Shown here: positions 21,111 through 31,232 of the stretch, one piece after another
Position numbering within the stretch: position 1 is the first letter of the stretch
Layout of the letters: each line of letters opens with the position of its first letter
Source: Muribaculaceae bacterium
GTDB taxonomy: Bacteria > Bacteroidota > Bacteroidia > Bacteroidales > Muribaculaceae
NCBI GenBank assembly: GCA_029062985.1
Contig: JAIDPA010000231.1
Location: 1 to 38,283, forward strand
Length of the DNA stretch: 38,283 nt
Direction: 5' to 3'
Notes under the pieces: model-generated
What the model saw: only the letters and a program-made list of their open reading frames with translations
What the model was told of the DNA's origin: nothing
Database searches by the model: none
Made by a program: the position numbers and the translations under genes

Positions 21111-22328
21111 TCAGTCCACTTTATGGAGATCATGCCCCATACGTTCCTTCTTGGTGTGCATATAGAAACGGTTGTAAGGATTGGGCTCTACCTCCAGGGG
21201 GATGTTTTCGGTCACCTCCAGACCATACCCTTCCAGACCAATCCTTTTCACAGGATTATTCGAGAGAAGTCGCATCTTTTTAATTCCGAGAGCATGCAGT
21301 ATATTAGCGCCTACGCCATAGTCTCTCTCATCAGCCTTGTGTCCTAAATGAAGATTGGCGTCAACCGTATCAAGACCGTTTTCCTGAAGTTTATATGCCT
21401 TTATCTTATCCATAAGGCCGATTCCTCTTCCTTCCTGATTAAGATAAATTATTGCCCCGCGGTCTTCCTTTTCTATCATCTTCATGGCGAGATGAAGCTG
21501 TTCGCCGCATTCACAACGTAGGGAACCGAAAATATCCCCTGTTGCGCATGAGGAATGCACCCTCACCATTACCGGCTCACCATCTGCGACATCCCCCTTA
21601 ATCAATGCAATATGTTCCAGTCCGTTATCTTTCTGGCGGAAAGGAATCAGCCGGAAATGTCCATAGGCTGTCGGCATATCCACTTCTTCACCCTTTTCCA
21701 CAATTGAATCATTCTTCATCCGGAAAGCGATAAGGTCGCGGATGCTTACAAGCTTCATTCCCCACTCATCGGCACGCTTGCGGAGTTCAGGCAGACGTGC
21801 CATCGAGCCGTCATCACTCATGATTTCCATCAATGCGGCTGCCGGCTGCAATCCTGCCAGTCTGGCAAAATCCACGGCAGCCTCTGTGTGCCCGCAACGT
21901 TGAATGACACCTCGGTCCTGAGCATACAGGGGATTGATATGACCCGGACGCCCAAATGTTTCAGGAGTTGAAGAAGGGTCGGCAAGTGCTCGGATTGTGG
22001 CTGCCCTGTCTTCAGAAGAGACACCTGTGGAACATCCTTCCAATTTATCTACAGTGACGGTGAATGGAGTGCCGAGCATGGAGGTATTATCATCCACCTG
22101 ATGAGGAAGCTGCAACTCCTCACATCGTTGGTTGGTGATTGGGACACAAAGCACTCCCCTTGCGTTTTTCAGCATAAAGTTGACATCATCAGGTGTGATT
22201 TTTTCCGCAGCAATAATCAGATCACCCTCGTTTTCACGGTCTTCATCGTCAACTACTATTATAAATTTTCCATTTCGGAAATCCTCGATCGCTTCCTCAA
22301 TGGTGTCGAGCTTTATCTTATTGTCCAT
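21111..22328 (-). CDS. ribBA: Bifunctional DHBP synthase / GTP cyclohydrolase II
   Basis: 405 aa; RibB motifs ([38 protein letters not shown]) and RibA motifs ([32 protein letters not shown]). Confidence 0.97.
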   Translation of the reverse strand: MDNKIKLDTIEEAIEDFRNGKFIIVVDDEDRENEGDLIIAAEKITPDDVNFMLKNARGVLCVPITNQRCEELQLPHQVDDNTSMLGTPFTVTVDKLEGCSTGVSSEDRAATIRALADPSSTPETFGRPGHINPLYAQDRGVIQRCGHTEAAVDFARLAGLQPAAALMEIMSDDGSMARLPELRKRADEWGMKLVSIRDLIAFRMKNDSIVEKGEEVDMPTAYGHFRLIPFRQKDNGLEHIALIKGDVADGEPVMVRVHSSCATGDIFGSLRCECGEQLHLAMKMIEKEDRGAIIYLNQEGRGIGLMDKIKAYKLQENGLDTVDANLHLGHKADERDYGVGANILHALGIKKMRLLSNNPVKRIGLEGYGLEVTENIPLEVEPNPYNRFYMHTKKERMGHDLHKVD

Positions 22329-22383
22329 AATCGGGATAAATTACATTTGTTAGTCTTGGATTTTCTCTTTCTTCATTCAAGAG

Positions 22384-22920
22384 TCATTCCACAATAAATA
22401 TTGAAAAATTGACGCTCCCGTAAACTCTATGCTGAGAGAAGCCGGGAAGGGTGGAAAAATCTCGGTTTTTAGAATGTTCTATTATCACCACAGTTCCTTT
22501 GCCTACAAGTGGAGACGACAGAATCAATTCCGGAATTTCCTCAAATCGGGGATGGTCGTAGGGTGGATCGGCAAAAACGAAATCAAAACGCCGGCTGGCT
22601 GTGGAGATATATTTGAAGACATCACCCTTAATCACCTTGACAGATGTATCACCTAACTTTTCCTTGACACTTCTGATGAAAGCAGCCTGCACGGATGCCT
22701 GTTCCACTGCGACGACCTCCTTACAACCTCGTGAAGCAAATTCCCAGCTTATAGCTCCGGTCCCTGCAAAAAGATCAAGCGCTGTTTTACCTTCAAAATC
22801 TTCAATATTTTCCAAAACATTGAAAAGATTTTCCCTTGCAAAATCTGTAGTCGGGCGAGCAGTTATATTTTTTGGCACATCGAATCGACGGCGACCATAT
22901 TTTCCTCTTATTATTCTCAT
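22384..22920 (-). CDS. rsmD: 16S rRNA (guanine966-N2)-methyltransferase RsmD
   Basis: 178 aa; MRIIRGKYGRRRFDVPKNITARPTTDFARENLFNVLE, LDLFAGTGAISWEFASRG, FVFADPPYDH. Confidence 0.95.
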   Translation of the reverse strand: MRIIRGKYGRRRFDVPKNITARPTTDFARENLFNVLENIEDFEGKTALDLFAGTGAISWEFASRGCKEVVAVEQASVQAAFIRSVKEKLGDTSVKVIKGDVFKYISTASRRFDFVFADPPYDHPRFEEIPELILSSPLVGKGTVVIIEHSKNRDFSTLPGFSQHRVYGSVNFSIFIVE

Positions 22921-22931
22921 TTAAGTCTGTC

Positions 22932-23666
22932 TCATGAAATAATTTTACATTCCCCACCTATCGATGACAACTTGCTTTCAAGCTCTTCAGCTCCCTCATA
23001 AGGCAGAATAGAAATTGCCGTTTCCGGTATGGAGAATCCATAGACTTCCACAATATTCGCCAGATGATAAACCACGTCTTCCGTCGCTTTAACGGGATGA
23101 GTCGATGCCGTCAGAAGCTCATCATTATTCAGCAGGACAAAATCAGCCTCTCCCTTCCTGACCGTTACATACATCCGGACACCTTCATCCTGTGAGGAAA
23201 ATTTACGTATGTATTCCATTAAATGGGATTCCACTTTGGCTCCCGGGAAAGTTCTGCTAAGAAACCCTTTGAGTCCCGGCGCAGGAGAATAGGCAGCCGT
23301 CACGCTTCCGAATGTGTCAGTCATGACATCAGCAGGGTCAGCCTCATACACAGCAGTGTAGAATGTTTCTTCCGCACCGTCATGTTCTTCCATCAGGTGA
23401 GTCGGAAAAAAGATTGTTTTCGGGTCAAACACAATAATCCTGGCAGAAAAATCATCCAGCACCCTCGGATGGTCATAGACGGCATTTTCTATATGTCGGA
23501 GCAAAGTGTCAGGATCTTGCTCCCACTCTTCGGAAAACAGAAGCTGAGGTTCAAGGTCCTTATGGATTGTATTTTCGAGATGGGCACTTATTCCCCCGTG
23601 ATAGAGCTTCACAATTAGCCGCCATTGTCCTGTGTCGGCAAAATCGGCTGCTGTCAGTCCGTTCAT
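22932..23666 (-). CDS. DUF3822 family protein (ASKHA-like)
   Basis: 244 aa, typically adjacent to rsmD in Bacteroidota; family named from recalled context, not searched. Confidence 0.7.
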   Translation of the reverse strand: MNGLTAADFADTGQWRLIVKLYHGGISAHLENTIHKDLEPQLLFSEEWEQDPDTLLRHIENAVYDHPRVLDDFSARIIVFDPKTIFFPTHLMEEHDGAEETFYTAVYEADPADVMTDTFGSVTAAYSPAPGLKGFLSRTFPGAKVESHLMEYIRKFSSQDEGVRMYVTVRKGEADFVLLNNDELLTASTHPVKATEDVVYHLANIVEVYGFSIPETAISILPYEGAEELESKLSSIGGECKIIS

Positions 23667-23694
23667 TTCAGTGAGTTTATTGTGTTCAAGTAAC

Positions 23695-23722
23695 GCAAAA
23701 CCTCTTTAAAGAAGTCTTTTGC
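23695..23722 (-). terminator. Imperfect hairpin between ansA and the DUF3822-like gene
   Basis: GCAAAA...CTTTAAAG...TTTTGC dyad in the intergenic gap. Confidence 0.3.
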
Positions 23723-23774
23723 AGGCGAAATTACAAAAATTATTACACTTTTACAATTAAATGCCGCCCTTTTA

Positions 23775-24863
23775 TCAGGACGACATTTCTCCACACATAT
23801 TAAACTCCATGTAATTCTTCACCTCTTCAGGCGACAATTCTTTTCCGAGAAGGTGCATCAGTTTGGTAATAGCTGCCTCCGAAGTGAGATCATGCCCTGA
23901 AATGACTCCTGCTCTTGCAAGGTCAAGCCCCGTAAGATAACGGTAAGGCAAAACACTCCCGTTATTACACTGGGTAATATTGACTACGACAATTCCCTTT
24001 GCAACAGTTTCCCGTATGGCATCCAGAAACCACTGGCTGTTCGGTCCGTTTCCTGCTCCGAAAGTCTTCAGGACAACACCTTTCACACCGGGAGTATTGA
24101 GCATGTGCCTGACAGCCCTTTCCTCTATCCCCGGAAACAGATCTATGAATATGACATTGCAATCCATATTGTAATGCACCTTCAAAGGCAGTCCATGATT
24201 GCGTGTGCGCCAGAGTGCATCTCGATTGAAGGTGATGCCAAGTCCGATTTTTGCCAGCTCCGGATAATTATTACTTTTAAAGGCGTTAAAATTGTCGGCA
24301 CTCCTCTTAGTGCTCCGGTTACCCCTCCAGAGATAGTTTTCAAAGAGAATCGCAACTTCCCTGATTATATGTGAGCCGTTTTCATCCCTTGCGGCAGCTA
24401 TCTGCAGGGCTGTGATAAGATTCTCTTCTCCATCCGTGCGCACCTCGCCGATGGGCAATTGGGAGCCTGTTATTATCACCGGTTTGTCAAGGTTTTCAAG
24501 CATGAAACTTAAAGCTGAAGCAGTATATGCCATTGTGTCAGTCCCATGTAAGACAACAAAACCGTCAAAGTTATTATAATTGGATTCTATCACCTTTGCA
24601 ATCTGAACCCAATGTTCGGGAGTCATGGCTGATGAATCAATCGGATGTTCAAACTGAGTGCTCTCAATCTCATAATCGAGCATCTTCAGTTTTGGCACAT
24701 TTTCAATCAGATGATTGAAATCGAAAGGTTCCAAAGCTTTGGTTTCCGGATTCTCTCTCATGCCGATAGTGCCTCCGGTATAAATCATCATGATTTTAGG
24801 TCGAGGAAGGTCATTGTGCATAGCTTTCTTATTTTTCAGAACAACGTCGCATGACGTTCGCAT
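23775..24863 (-). CDS. ansA: Type I L-asparaginase
   Basis: 362 aa; IMMIYTGGTIGMREN, FDGFVVLHGTDTMAYTASALSFM, PVIITGSQLPIGEVRTDGEENL. Confidence 0.94.
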   Translation of the reverse strand: MRTSCDVVLKNKKAMHNDLPRPKIMMIYTGGTIGMRENPETKALEPFDFNHLIENVPKLKMLDYEIESTQFEHPIDSSAMTPEHWVQIAKVIESNYNNFDGFVVLHGTDTMAYTASALSFMLENLDKPVIITGSQLPIGEVRTDGEENLITALQIAAARDENGSHIIREVAILFENYLWRGNRSTKRSADNFNAFKSNNYPELAKIGLGITFNRDALWRTRNHGLPLKVHYNMDCNVIFIDLFPGIEERAVRHMLNTPGVKGVVLKTFGAGNGPNSQWFLDAIRETVAKGIVVVNITQCNNGSVLPYRYLTGLDLARAGVISGHDLTSEAAITKLMHLLGKELSPEEVKNYMEFNMCGEMSS

Positions 24864-24888
24864 CGTAGGTTAATTAATTAGCGTGATG

Positions 24889-24896
24889 CAAATTTA
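24889..24896 (-). promoter_or_regulatory. Bacteroidota -7 promoter box (TAAATTTG) for ansA
   Basis: Reverse complement matches TAnnTTTG, about 25 nt upstream of the ansA ATG. Confidence 0.5.
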
Positions 24897-25052
24897 GCAT
24901 TTTGCTATTAATTATCCAAATATATCGTGGTATAAATTTAAGTATGCTTTCAAATTTCAATATCCTCAACTATCGTACGCTCAATTTGAGGATGCGGGGG
25001 TGATTGTGTAATTGGAGGTATCGGGTTAATCTTATTGCCCAATCGTTCATGG

Positions 25053-25964
25053 CTAATCAGTCGGTCTTAGCCAACGGTAACCGTAAAATCTCTGATTCTC
25101 AAGCTTGAAAAGTCTGGGCAAGGGATATGCATCTTCTGCAATTTCACCTGTCTCAGGAGAGAAATGCACAAAATAAGGCATCCCGTCCTTCATTTCAACA
25201 AAACCTATGTCATATAGGTCAGTATCAATCTCATTGGAGAGCATCATGATAATGTCGCCGTCTTCGAGGAGTTCGTGAAGGGGTTTGTTAGATATGCTTT
25301 GTTTCTTCAGATGAGGAATGCGATGACTACGGTAGCCCATCTCCATCATCTTGATTTTATCAAGCGTCACCGAATCTTTCAGGGCAGGATAAAGCTCCGG
25401 ATGATGAGAGATATTGTCGAGAGTCTTCACTTTAAATCCTCCTCCCGGAAGATATTCAGTCATTTCTTTAAGATTTCCTCTGTAAACGTTATCCACAATC
25501 CAGTCAGCTCCATAGAAGAATTGAGAAGCAAATCCCTCGTCTATACCTTTTCTACGTGAATATTTTTCAAGATTATTGACAAATTCTTCAAAGAGCGGTA
25601 ATTTACGGGTGCTTGTCTCGGCAAATGCCATCGCAGCATTGATGAATCCGAGGCGATCAAGAGTGTGGAGGTTGACCATCAGAGTGCCCGACGTGTCGTT
25701 ATCAGCTCGACCGCCCGATTTTATACCTGACATTTCTTTTGCAGCGAAAAGACATCTTTCTCCAAAAGACCCTCCGTGTTCGGCAGTCGCTGCCAAAATA
25801 CGGTTGACAAGAACAGAATCTTCCTTGCAATGCAGTCTCACTCCGGAGGCTTTTAAGGATCCGCACAGACAAAGGAAAAGGACAGGGAGAATTAATTTCT
25901 TTGCATCTGAAAGACAGAATAAGTCTTTGAACTGTTTTGATAGGATATGGATAAATGCTGTCAT
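25053..25964 (-). CDS. DUF1460 domain-containing protein (NlpC/P60-like amidase)
   Basis: 303 aa; DCADWIV-like segment (FFYGADWIVDNVYRGNLKEMTEYLPGGG) and GDIIMMLSNEIDTDLYDIGFVEMKDGMPYFVHFSPETGEI. Confidence 0.75.
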   Translation of the reverse strand: MTAFIHILSKQFKDLFCLSDAKKLILPVLFLCLCGSLKASGVRLHCKEDSVLVNRILAATAEHGGSFGERCLFAAKEMSGIKSGGRADNDTSGTLMVNLHTLDRLGFINAAMAFAETSTRKLPLFEEFVNNLEKYSRRKGIDEGFASQFFYGADWIVDNVYRGNLKEMTEYLPGGGFKVKTLDNISHHPELYPALKDSVTLDKIKMMEMGYRSHRIPHLKKQSISNKPLHELLEDGDIIMMLSNEIDTDLYDIGFVEMKDGMPYFVHFSPETGEIAEDAYPLPRLFKLENQRFYGYRWLRPTD

Positions 25965-25980
25965 GTTTCGTTATTTTTTG

Positions 25981-25988
25981 CAAATTTA
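25981..25988 (-). promoter_or_regulatory. Bacteroidota -7 promoter box (TAAATTTG) for the DUF1460 gene
   Basis: Reverse complement matches TAnnTTTG, 16 nt upstream of the ORF start. Confidence 0.45.
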
Positions 25989-26043
25989 GCAATTTTATCC
26001 TAATATACCCTCCCTCCTCATCATAAATTATTAATTTTGCAGT

Positions 26044-26862
26044 ATGGAAAAAGATGCGGAAATAATTGAAATTACATCTCTGGATCATCCCGGTGTGGAA
26101 GTCTACTCATCTCTGACGGAGGCACAGCTGCGTTCGCGTCTCTCTCCGGAAAAATCAATTTTCATAGCTGAGAGTCCGAAGGTCATTAAGGTTGCGCTTG
26201 AAGCCGGCTATTCTCCTGTCTCGTTACTTTGCGAGAAACGTCATATCAGCGGAGATGCTGCTGAAATTATCTCGCTATGCGGGAGTGTTCCCGTCTATAC
26301 AGGCACTCGCGAACTACTGGCATCCTTGACCGGATATACTCTCACAAGGGGTGTACTCTGTGCAATGAAACGTCCGGTCTTGAAAACAATTCCGGAAATA
26401 TGCAGCGGGGCTTCCAGACTTGCCGTTATCGACGGAGTGTCTGACACAACAAACATAGGGGCAATTTTCCGTTCAGCGGCAGCCTTAGGTGTAGATGGAG
26501 TATTGCTGACACCGACTTCGTGCGATCCTCTTAACAGACGTTCAGTAAGAGTTTCGATGGGAAGCGTTTTTCTCGTGCCTTGGACATGGATAGATTCACC
26601 CCTTCAGAGTTTGCATCAGTATGGATTCAAAACTGTAGCTCTCGCATTGACGGAACGTTCTCTTCCGATAGATTCCCCTCTTCTGGAAATTGAACCTAAA
26701 CTCGCTCTGATTCTCGGGACAGAGGGCGATGGGCTCGCCCGCGACGTAATTGAGGATGCTGATTTCACAGCACGCATTCCGATGTCGCATAACGTTGATT
26801 CTCTTAATGTCGCAGCTGCTTCAGCAGTTGCTTTCTGGCAACTCCGGAAAAATAAAAGTTAG
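26044..26862 (+). CDS. TrmH family (SpoU) RNA 2'-O-methyltransferase
   Basis: 272 aa; DGVSDTTNIGAIFRSAAALGVDGVLL, LILGTEGDGLARDVI, IPMSHNVDSLNVAAASAVAFW. Confidence 0.95.
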   Translation: MEKDAEIIEITSLDHPGVEVYSSLTEAQLRSRLSPEKSIFIAESPKVIKVALEAGYSPVSLLCEKRHISGDAAEIISLCGSVPVYTGTRELLASLTGYTLTRGVLCAMKRPVLKTIPEICSGASRLAVIDGVSDTTNIGAIFRSAAALGVDGVLLTPTSCDPLNRRSVRVSMGSVFLVPWTWIDSPLQSLHQYGFKTVALALTERSLPIDSPLLEIEPKLALILGTEGDGLARDVIEDADFTARIPMSHNVDSLNVAAASAVAFWQLRKNKS

Positions 26863-26864
26863 AC

Positions 26865-27395
26865 ATGAGCAAATCAAAATTAAAAAAATATCTCCAGACA
26901 CTTCAGTCTGAACAGATAATTCAGGTGGTGATGGATTTATATGATGCCAGAAAAGAAGCCAAGGAATATCTGGAATTCTTTTTGAATCCTGATTCTAAGG
27001 AAGCTCTTGAAAAGGCTAAAAAGGAATTATTCCGCAATTATTTCACTCCTCAGGGACGCACGCGGGCAAAGGTAAGCACAAAAACGGGGAATGACATTGT
27101 CAATAATTTCATACGGCTTGACACCGACCCTGAGACTGTCGCAGATCTGCTCGTGTATCACATTGAGGTAATGATGAGCCGTCTTTTGATGAGACACATT
27201 GTCGGCGAAACAGCATGGAATGCTTTAATCAATACTTTCAGAAAGGCAGTCGACTATATTCAGGCATATAATATGAAAGCCCTGACGGAAAGAAGAATTG
27301 AGCGCATTATGGAGTTTGCCTGCCAGACACCGACATATCTTCATATAGAAGACAGGTTAAAACAAGAACTTGAGGAGGTATCGTTTTATGAATGA
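26865..27395 (+). CDS. DUF6155-like conserved hypothetical protein
   Basis: 176 aa; KLKKYLQTLQSEQIIQVVMDLYDARKEAKEYLEFFLNPD; starts 3 nt after the TrmH-like stop. Confidence 0.6.
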   Translation: MSKSKLKKYLQTLQSEQIIQVVMDLYDARKEAKEYLEFFLNPDSKEALEKAKKELFRNYFTPQGRTRAKVSTKTGNDIVNNFIRLDTDPETVADLLVYHIEVMMSRLLMRHIVGETAWNALINTFRKAVDYIQAYNMKALTERRIERIMEFACQTPTYLHIEDRLKQELEEVSFYE

Positions 27396-28026
27396 AAATT
27401 TTGAGGAAATTATTTTTGTAGGAGGGGGCGGGCATGCTCTTTCCCTTCTTGAATCTCTTCCTGACAACATGAAGATGATGGGTTATACTGCCCTCTCTGA
27501 GTCAGAAAAAATATCGGGAAAATGGTTGGGTGATGATGCTTCTGATGAGAATTTGCTTTCTCTCCCTTATTCTTATCATATAGCTTTTGTCTATGCCGGA
27601 AGTCCTTGTATGAATAAGAGGAAAAGTCTGATTGAGCGTTTTGAAAATGCAGGTGCTAAGTTCGCTACAATTATATCCCCTACTGCCCTTGTCAGCAGAA
27701 ATTCTGTCATTGGAGAAGGAAGTGCCGTTCTGTCGGGAGCAATTGTAAACAGAGCCGTTCTGGGGCGTCATGTAGTGATAAACACCGGTGCTATTATTGA
27801 ACATGATTGCCATATCGCCGACAATAGTTTCATAGGTCCGGGTGCTGTCGTGGGAGGAGGCGTCAGTATCGGAGAAAACTGCTTTATCGGCTTGGGGGCA
27901 AGATTAAGGAACGGTATTAAAATAGCATCGGGAGTCACTGTCGGCATGGGTGCGGTAGTCACCCGTTCACTGACTGAACCGGGAATCTACTATGGTTTCC
28001 CTCTCAGACGACATCCTCTCATTTAA
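27388..28026 (+). CDS. neuD: NeuD-like sugar O-acetyltransferase (left-handed beta-helix)
   Basis: FVGGGGHALSLLESL N-terminus and hexapeptide repeats; start reassigned to ATG 27388, preceded by GGAGG. Confidence 0.88.
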   Translation: MNENFEEIIFVGGGGHALSLLESLPDNMKMMGYTALSESEKISGKWLGDDASDENLLSLPYSYHIAFVYAGSPCMNKRKSLIERFENAGAKFATIISPTALVSRNSVIGEGSAVLSGAIVNRAVLGRHVVINTGAIIEHDCHIADNSFIGPGAVVGGGVSIGENCFIGLGARLRNGIKIASGVTVGMGAVVTRSLTEPGIYYGFPLRRHPLI

Positions 28027-28027
28027 T

Positions 28028-28055
28028 CCTCAACTTTTGTAAGCACAAGTTGAGG
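28028..28055. terminator. Intergenic hairpin after neuD
   Basis: 9-bp perfect stem CCTCAACTT (28028-28036) / AAGTTGAGG (28047-28055), 2 nt after the neuD stop. Confidence 0.6.
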
Positions 28056-28102
28056 AGAATAAGGGAAATGGGTTAATGGGTTAATATTATAGATTATAGG
28101 AT

Positions 28103-29107
28103 ATGGAAAAGAACGTTATCATAATAGCAGAGGCAGGTGTCAACCATAACGGTTCGGTTGAGCTGGCTTGCCAGCTGATTGATGCAGCAGCTGCTGCGGG
28201 AGCAGATTATGTAAAATTTCAGACTTTTAAGGCTGAAAATCTTGTCACCCGTACAGTTGGAGCGGCTGAATACCAGAAAAGGAATTGTAAAGCTGATTCA
28301 CAGTTTGACATGCTTAAAAAACTTGAATTGAGGTTTGACCAATTCACATATCTGGCTGCATATTGCCGGGAAAGAAACATCGGTTTCCTGTCGACACCTT
28401 TCGATCAAGAAAGTACTCTTTTCCTTGCATCCCTTGGAATGGATTTTATGAAAGTTCCCTCAGGAGAAATTACTAACTTACCCTATCTCCGGCAAATAGC
28501 TTCCACCGGTATTCCCCCTATAATCTCGACGGGGATGTCTTCATTGACAGATGTGGAGAAAGCCCTTGAGGTCTTTCTCAAATCCGGCTTTAAAAGAGAT
28601 GACATTATCCTGCTCCATTGCACCACCCAATATCCTACGCCATTCCGCGACGTCAATCTGAAAGCTATGCAGACTCTCAGAGAGGCATTCAAAACACCTG
28701 TTGGATATTCCGATCATACAAGAGGAATAGAGATTCCTTTGGCAGCTGTCGCTATGGGTGCGAAGGTCATAGAAAAACATTTCACCCTTGATCGGGATAT
28801 GGAAGGTCCGGACCATAAAGCCTCCCTTAATCCTGAAGAGCTTTCGGAAATGGTCACCTCAGTCAGGCATATAGAGATGGCACTGGGAAATGGTATAAAA
28901 GAGATAGCACCCTCTGAAAGGGAAAATATGACTGCGGCAAGAAAGAGTATTGTGGCTGCCTGTCAAATAAAGAAGGGTGAGGTCTTCACGGAGAAAAACC
29001 TCACCGTAAAACGTCCGGGCAACGGAATATCACCGATGCTGTGGGATAGTATAGTAGGGCTCAAAGCCACCCGAGACTTCAATTCGGATGAACTGATAAT
29101 TCTTTAG
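28103..29107 (+). CDS. neuB: N-acetylneuraminate (or related nonulosonate) synthase
   Basis: 334 aa; IIAEAGVNHNGSVELACQLI, KFQTFKAENLVT, TTQYPTPFRDVNL, GYSDHTRGIEIPLAAVAMGAKVIEKHFTLDR, SAF-like C-terminus. Confidence 0.95.
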   Translation: MEKNVIIIAEAGVNHNGSVELACQLIDAAAAAGADYVKFQTFKAENLVTRTVGAAEYQKRNCKADSQFDMLKKLELRFDQFTYLAAYCRERNIGFLSTPFDQESTLFLASLGMDFMKVPSGEITNLPYLRQIASTGIPPIISTGMSSLTDVEKALEVFLKSGFKRDDIILLHCTTQYPTPFRDVNLKAMQTLREAFKTPVGYSDHTRGIEIPLAAVAMGAKVIEKHFTLDRDMEGPDHKASLNPEELSEMVTSVRHIEMALGNGIKEIAPSERENMTAARKSIVAACQIKKGEVFTEKNLTVKRPGNGISPMLWDSIVGLKATRDFNSDELIIL

Positions 29108-29145
29108 GCTCTTTCCGGCAATCTTTAAGATTCTATCGGGCTTGG

Positions 29146-30186
29146 TCAAAACATAAGCATTATTCCGGTAGAAAATGATTTGAACTCAAGTGCGGCATTA
29201 TCACGGAGCACATTGAAGGGAGAATAACGGGCATACAGACCGATTCCATGCCAGTTTATACAAGCGAAAGCATCTACTGTGACCGGGCGCTGATGGATGT
29301 CATGCGTTTTAATAGAGAAATCCCTCTCTCCCTCTTTATATTGGGTTTTCAAGTTGCCTCCTGTATTGAAATTGACTACAGGACCGACTGACAATCCCAT
29401 ATTTCTGTGCCTACCGAAACGCAATCCGTAAAGCAAGGGGAGCTGTAGGCTGAATGTCTGCAATCTTGATTTTCCTTTTTTCATTTCAGGAGAAAATTCC
29501 TCAACAACGACTTTTCCGTCTTCCTTTTCAAAATACAATCCTTCATCAAGAGAATAATTCCTCCAATATATTCCCAAACCTGCTGTAAGGGAATGGGCTC
29601 CAAGTCGCCAATTCACTCCCAGGACACTGAGCCAAGTCCATTCCATACTGTGTCCCATCGAAGTTGACAATGCGGGGGAAGCATTGACCGTCGCAAGCCA
29701 GCCCATACCTAACCCGGTGCTTACGATCGACCATCTGCTCTTCCCTTTCCTGCCTATGCTGAGTCCGAATTCATCTCCTCTCCAACCTGAATAAGAATTT
29801 ACAAAACGATTCTCAGGATCGGGAATGTTGTAGGTAAGGTTGCTCAGTTCATTATTTTGTCCTTTGTAGGATATCTCAATGTTCTTTCCATCAACTTCCA
29901 TAATTGATAACCCGCTGACATCGTGCATGATTGTCATGGAGGAATCCCCTTTTTTCCTTTTTTCGGAAACGCCTGTTTTGTAAAAATAATTTTCTCCGCT
30001 CCCGTTTATATTTTTCACCGTTATCGATATGTAGCCGGTATTAAAGAATATCGACAGTTCGGAGGCTGTTTTGGCTGAACAGAGCGTATCTCCGGTCTGT
30101 ATTGTTGATGAAGCATAAAGATTGAATGCTCCCGTCATTGTTAATACAATTGAAATAAGACGCAATATGGATGTTAGTCTTTTCAT
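29146..30186 (-). CDS. Predicted outer-membrane beta-barrel protein
   Basis: 346 aa; signal peptide, alternating beta-strand C-terminus ending in aromatic F; last gene of the ECF operon. Confidence 0.6.
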   Translation of the reverse strand: MKRLTSILRLISIVLTMTGAFNLYASSTIQTGDTLCSAKTASELSIFFNTGYISITVKNINGSGENYFYKTGVSEKRKKGDSSMTIMHDVSGLSIMEVDGKNIEISYKGQNNELSNLTYNIPDPENRFVNSYSGWRGDEFGLSIGRKGKSRWSIVSTGLGMGWLATVNASPALSTSMGHSMEWTWLSVLGVNWRLGAHSLTAGLGIYWRNYSLDEGLYFEKEDGKVVVEEFSPEMKKGKSRLQTFSLQLPLLYGLRFGRHRNMGLSVGPVVNFNTGGNLKTQYKEGERDFSIKTHDIHQRPVTVDAFACINWHGIGLYARYSPFNVLRDNAALEFKSFSTGIMLMF

Positions 30187-30226
30187 AATAAGATGATGTT
30201 TTATAATTTACTTCTATTGTTATTTT

Positions 30227-30697
30227 TCACTTTGTTCTTATCGATTGAATCAACCTCAGGGCTTCCTCCTCATTGAGGTTTCCCTCAAAATATACTACCA
30301 TAAGATTCTTGCCGCTGCCTACCCCCTTGTTGAGATAATACAGATAACGATATATTTTCTTTTTATTTATGACAACGGGGGCAAGCGAGAAAAGTCCGTA
30401 ATACAACTTTCCATTCTTATACCGAATGTTTTTTCCGATTGCCGTCGCCGCATCTTTCATCACAAGTGCTTCCACCATCCCTTCATATTTTGCTGAAGGA
30501 CCCTTAAAGGTTGCAAATACCCTCAATTTATGTTTCTCAAGAAATTTATTACCTTTCCCGGAAATAAATGTTTCCGTCACCTGTGGGTCGGAAGCATATT
30601 TTCCTCCAAGGAATTTTTCGATGTTCAGCCCTGACTGAGCTGACAGAGAAAATATGACTGAACTTAAAGCCAGCATTATCATCAATATGCGTTTCAT
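30227..30697 (-). CDS. Secreted DUF6108-like hypothetical protein
   Basis: 156 aa; signal peptide then GLNIEKFLGGKYASDPQVTETFISGKGNKFLEKHKLRVFATFKG; family recalled, not searched. Confidence 0.55.
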   Translation of the reverse strand: MKRILMIMLALSSVIFSLSAQSGLNIEKFLGGKYASDPQVTETFISGKGNKFLEKHKLRVFATFKGPSAKYEGMVEALVMKDAATAIGKNIRYKNGKLYYGLFSLAPVVINKKKIYRYLYYLNKGVGSGKNLMVVYFEGNLNEEEALRLIQSIRTK

Positions 30698-30720
30698 TTG
30701 ATATTTTGTTATATGGTGAT

Positions 30721-31227
30721 TTAAATATCTTCGGGGAATACTCCGGATCCGGCCATTTCTGCAATCGGCTGAAAAATTTCAATTTCATCAAGCACGTCTT
30801 CCCTGGCTTCATCAAGCCCCTGATTAAGCTCAGTGATATCCTTCATGATGAGTTCCATCACCGCCTCATCGTCAGAAACCCGACTGCCGTTTACGTAAGC
30901 CAGGCATTCGCTATCCTTATCAGAGCCGGTTGAGTAGGAAACGTACCCTACTCCCATTATCAGAAGGAGCAGACATGCAGCCGCCTGCATGATTCGTAAA
31001 CGTATATTGGTGCGTTTTACGCCTTTCATATCTTGTGGCAATTTAGAAATGCTCTGTTCCATTGTCCGAAATCCCATGAGCGCTTTCGCTTCATTGACTG
31101 CCGGATGGTTTATCTCCGTAGTTGCCAGTTTTCTGACGAGGATAGATTCCTCTTCATCAGACAGAAGACAGTCGAAATATCTCTCTATCTCCTGCAGGAG
31201 TTTCTCTTTTTCCTTTAAATTTTCCAT
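30721..31227 (-). CDS. Putative anti-sigma factor, single-pass membrane protein
   Basis: 168 aa; cytosolic N-terminus, one TM (IMQAAACLLLLIMGVGYVSY), 5 nt downstream of the sigma gene. Confidence 0.7.
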   Translation of the reverse strand: MENLKEKEKLLQEIERYFDCLLSDEEESILVRKLATTEINHPAVNEAKALMGFRTMEQSISKLPQDMKGVKRTNIRLRIMQAAACLLLLIMGVGYVSYSTGSDKDSECLAYVNGSRVSDDEAVMELIMKDITELNQGLDEAREDVLDEIEIFQPIAEMAGSGVFPEDI

Positions 31228-31232
31228 CTGTC

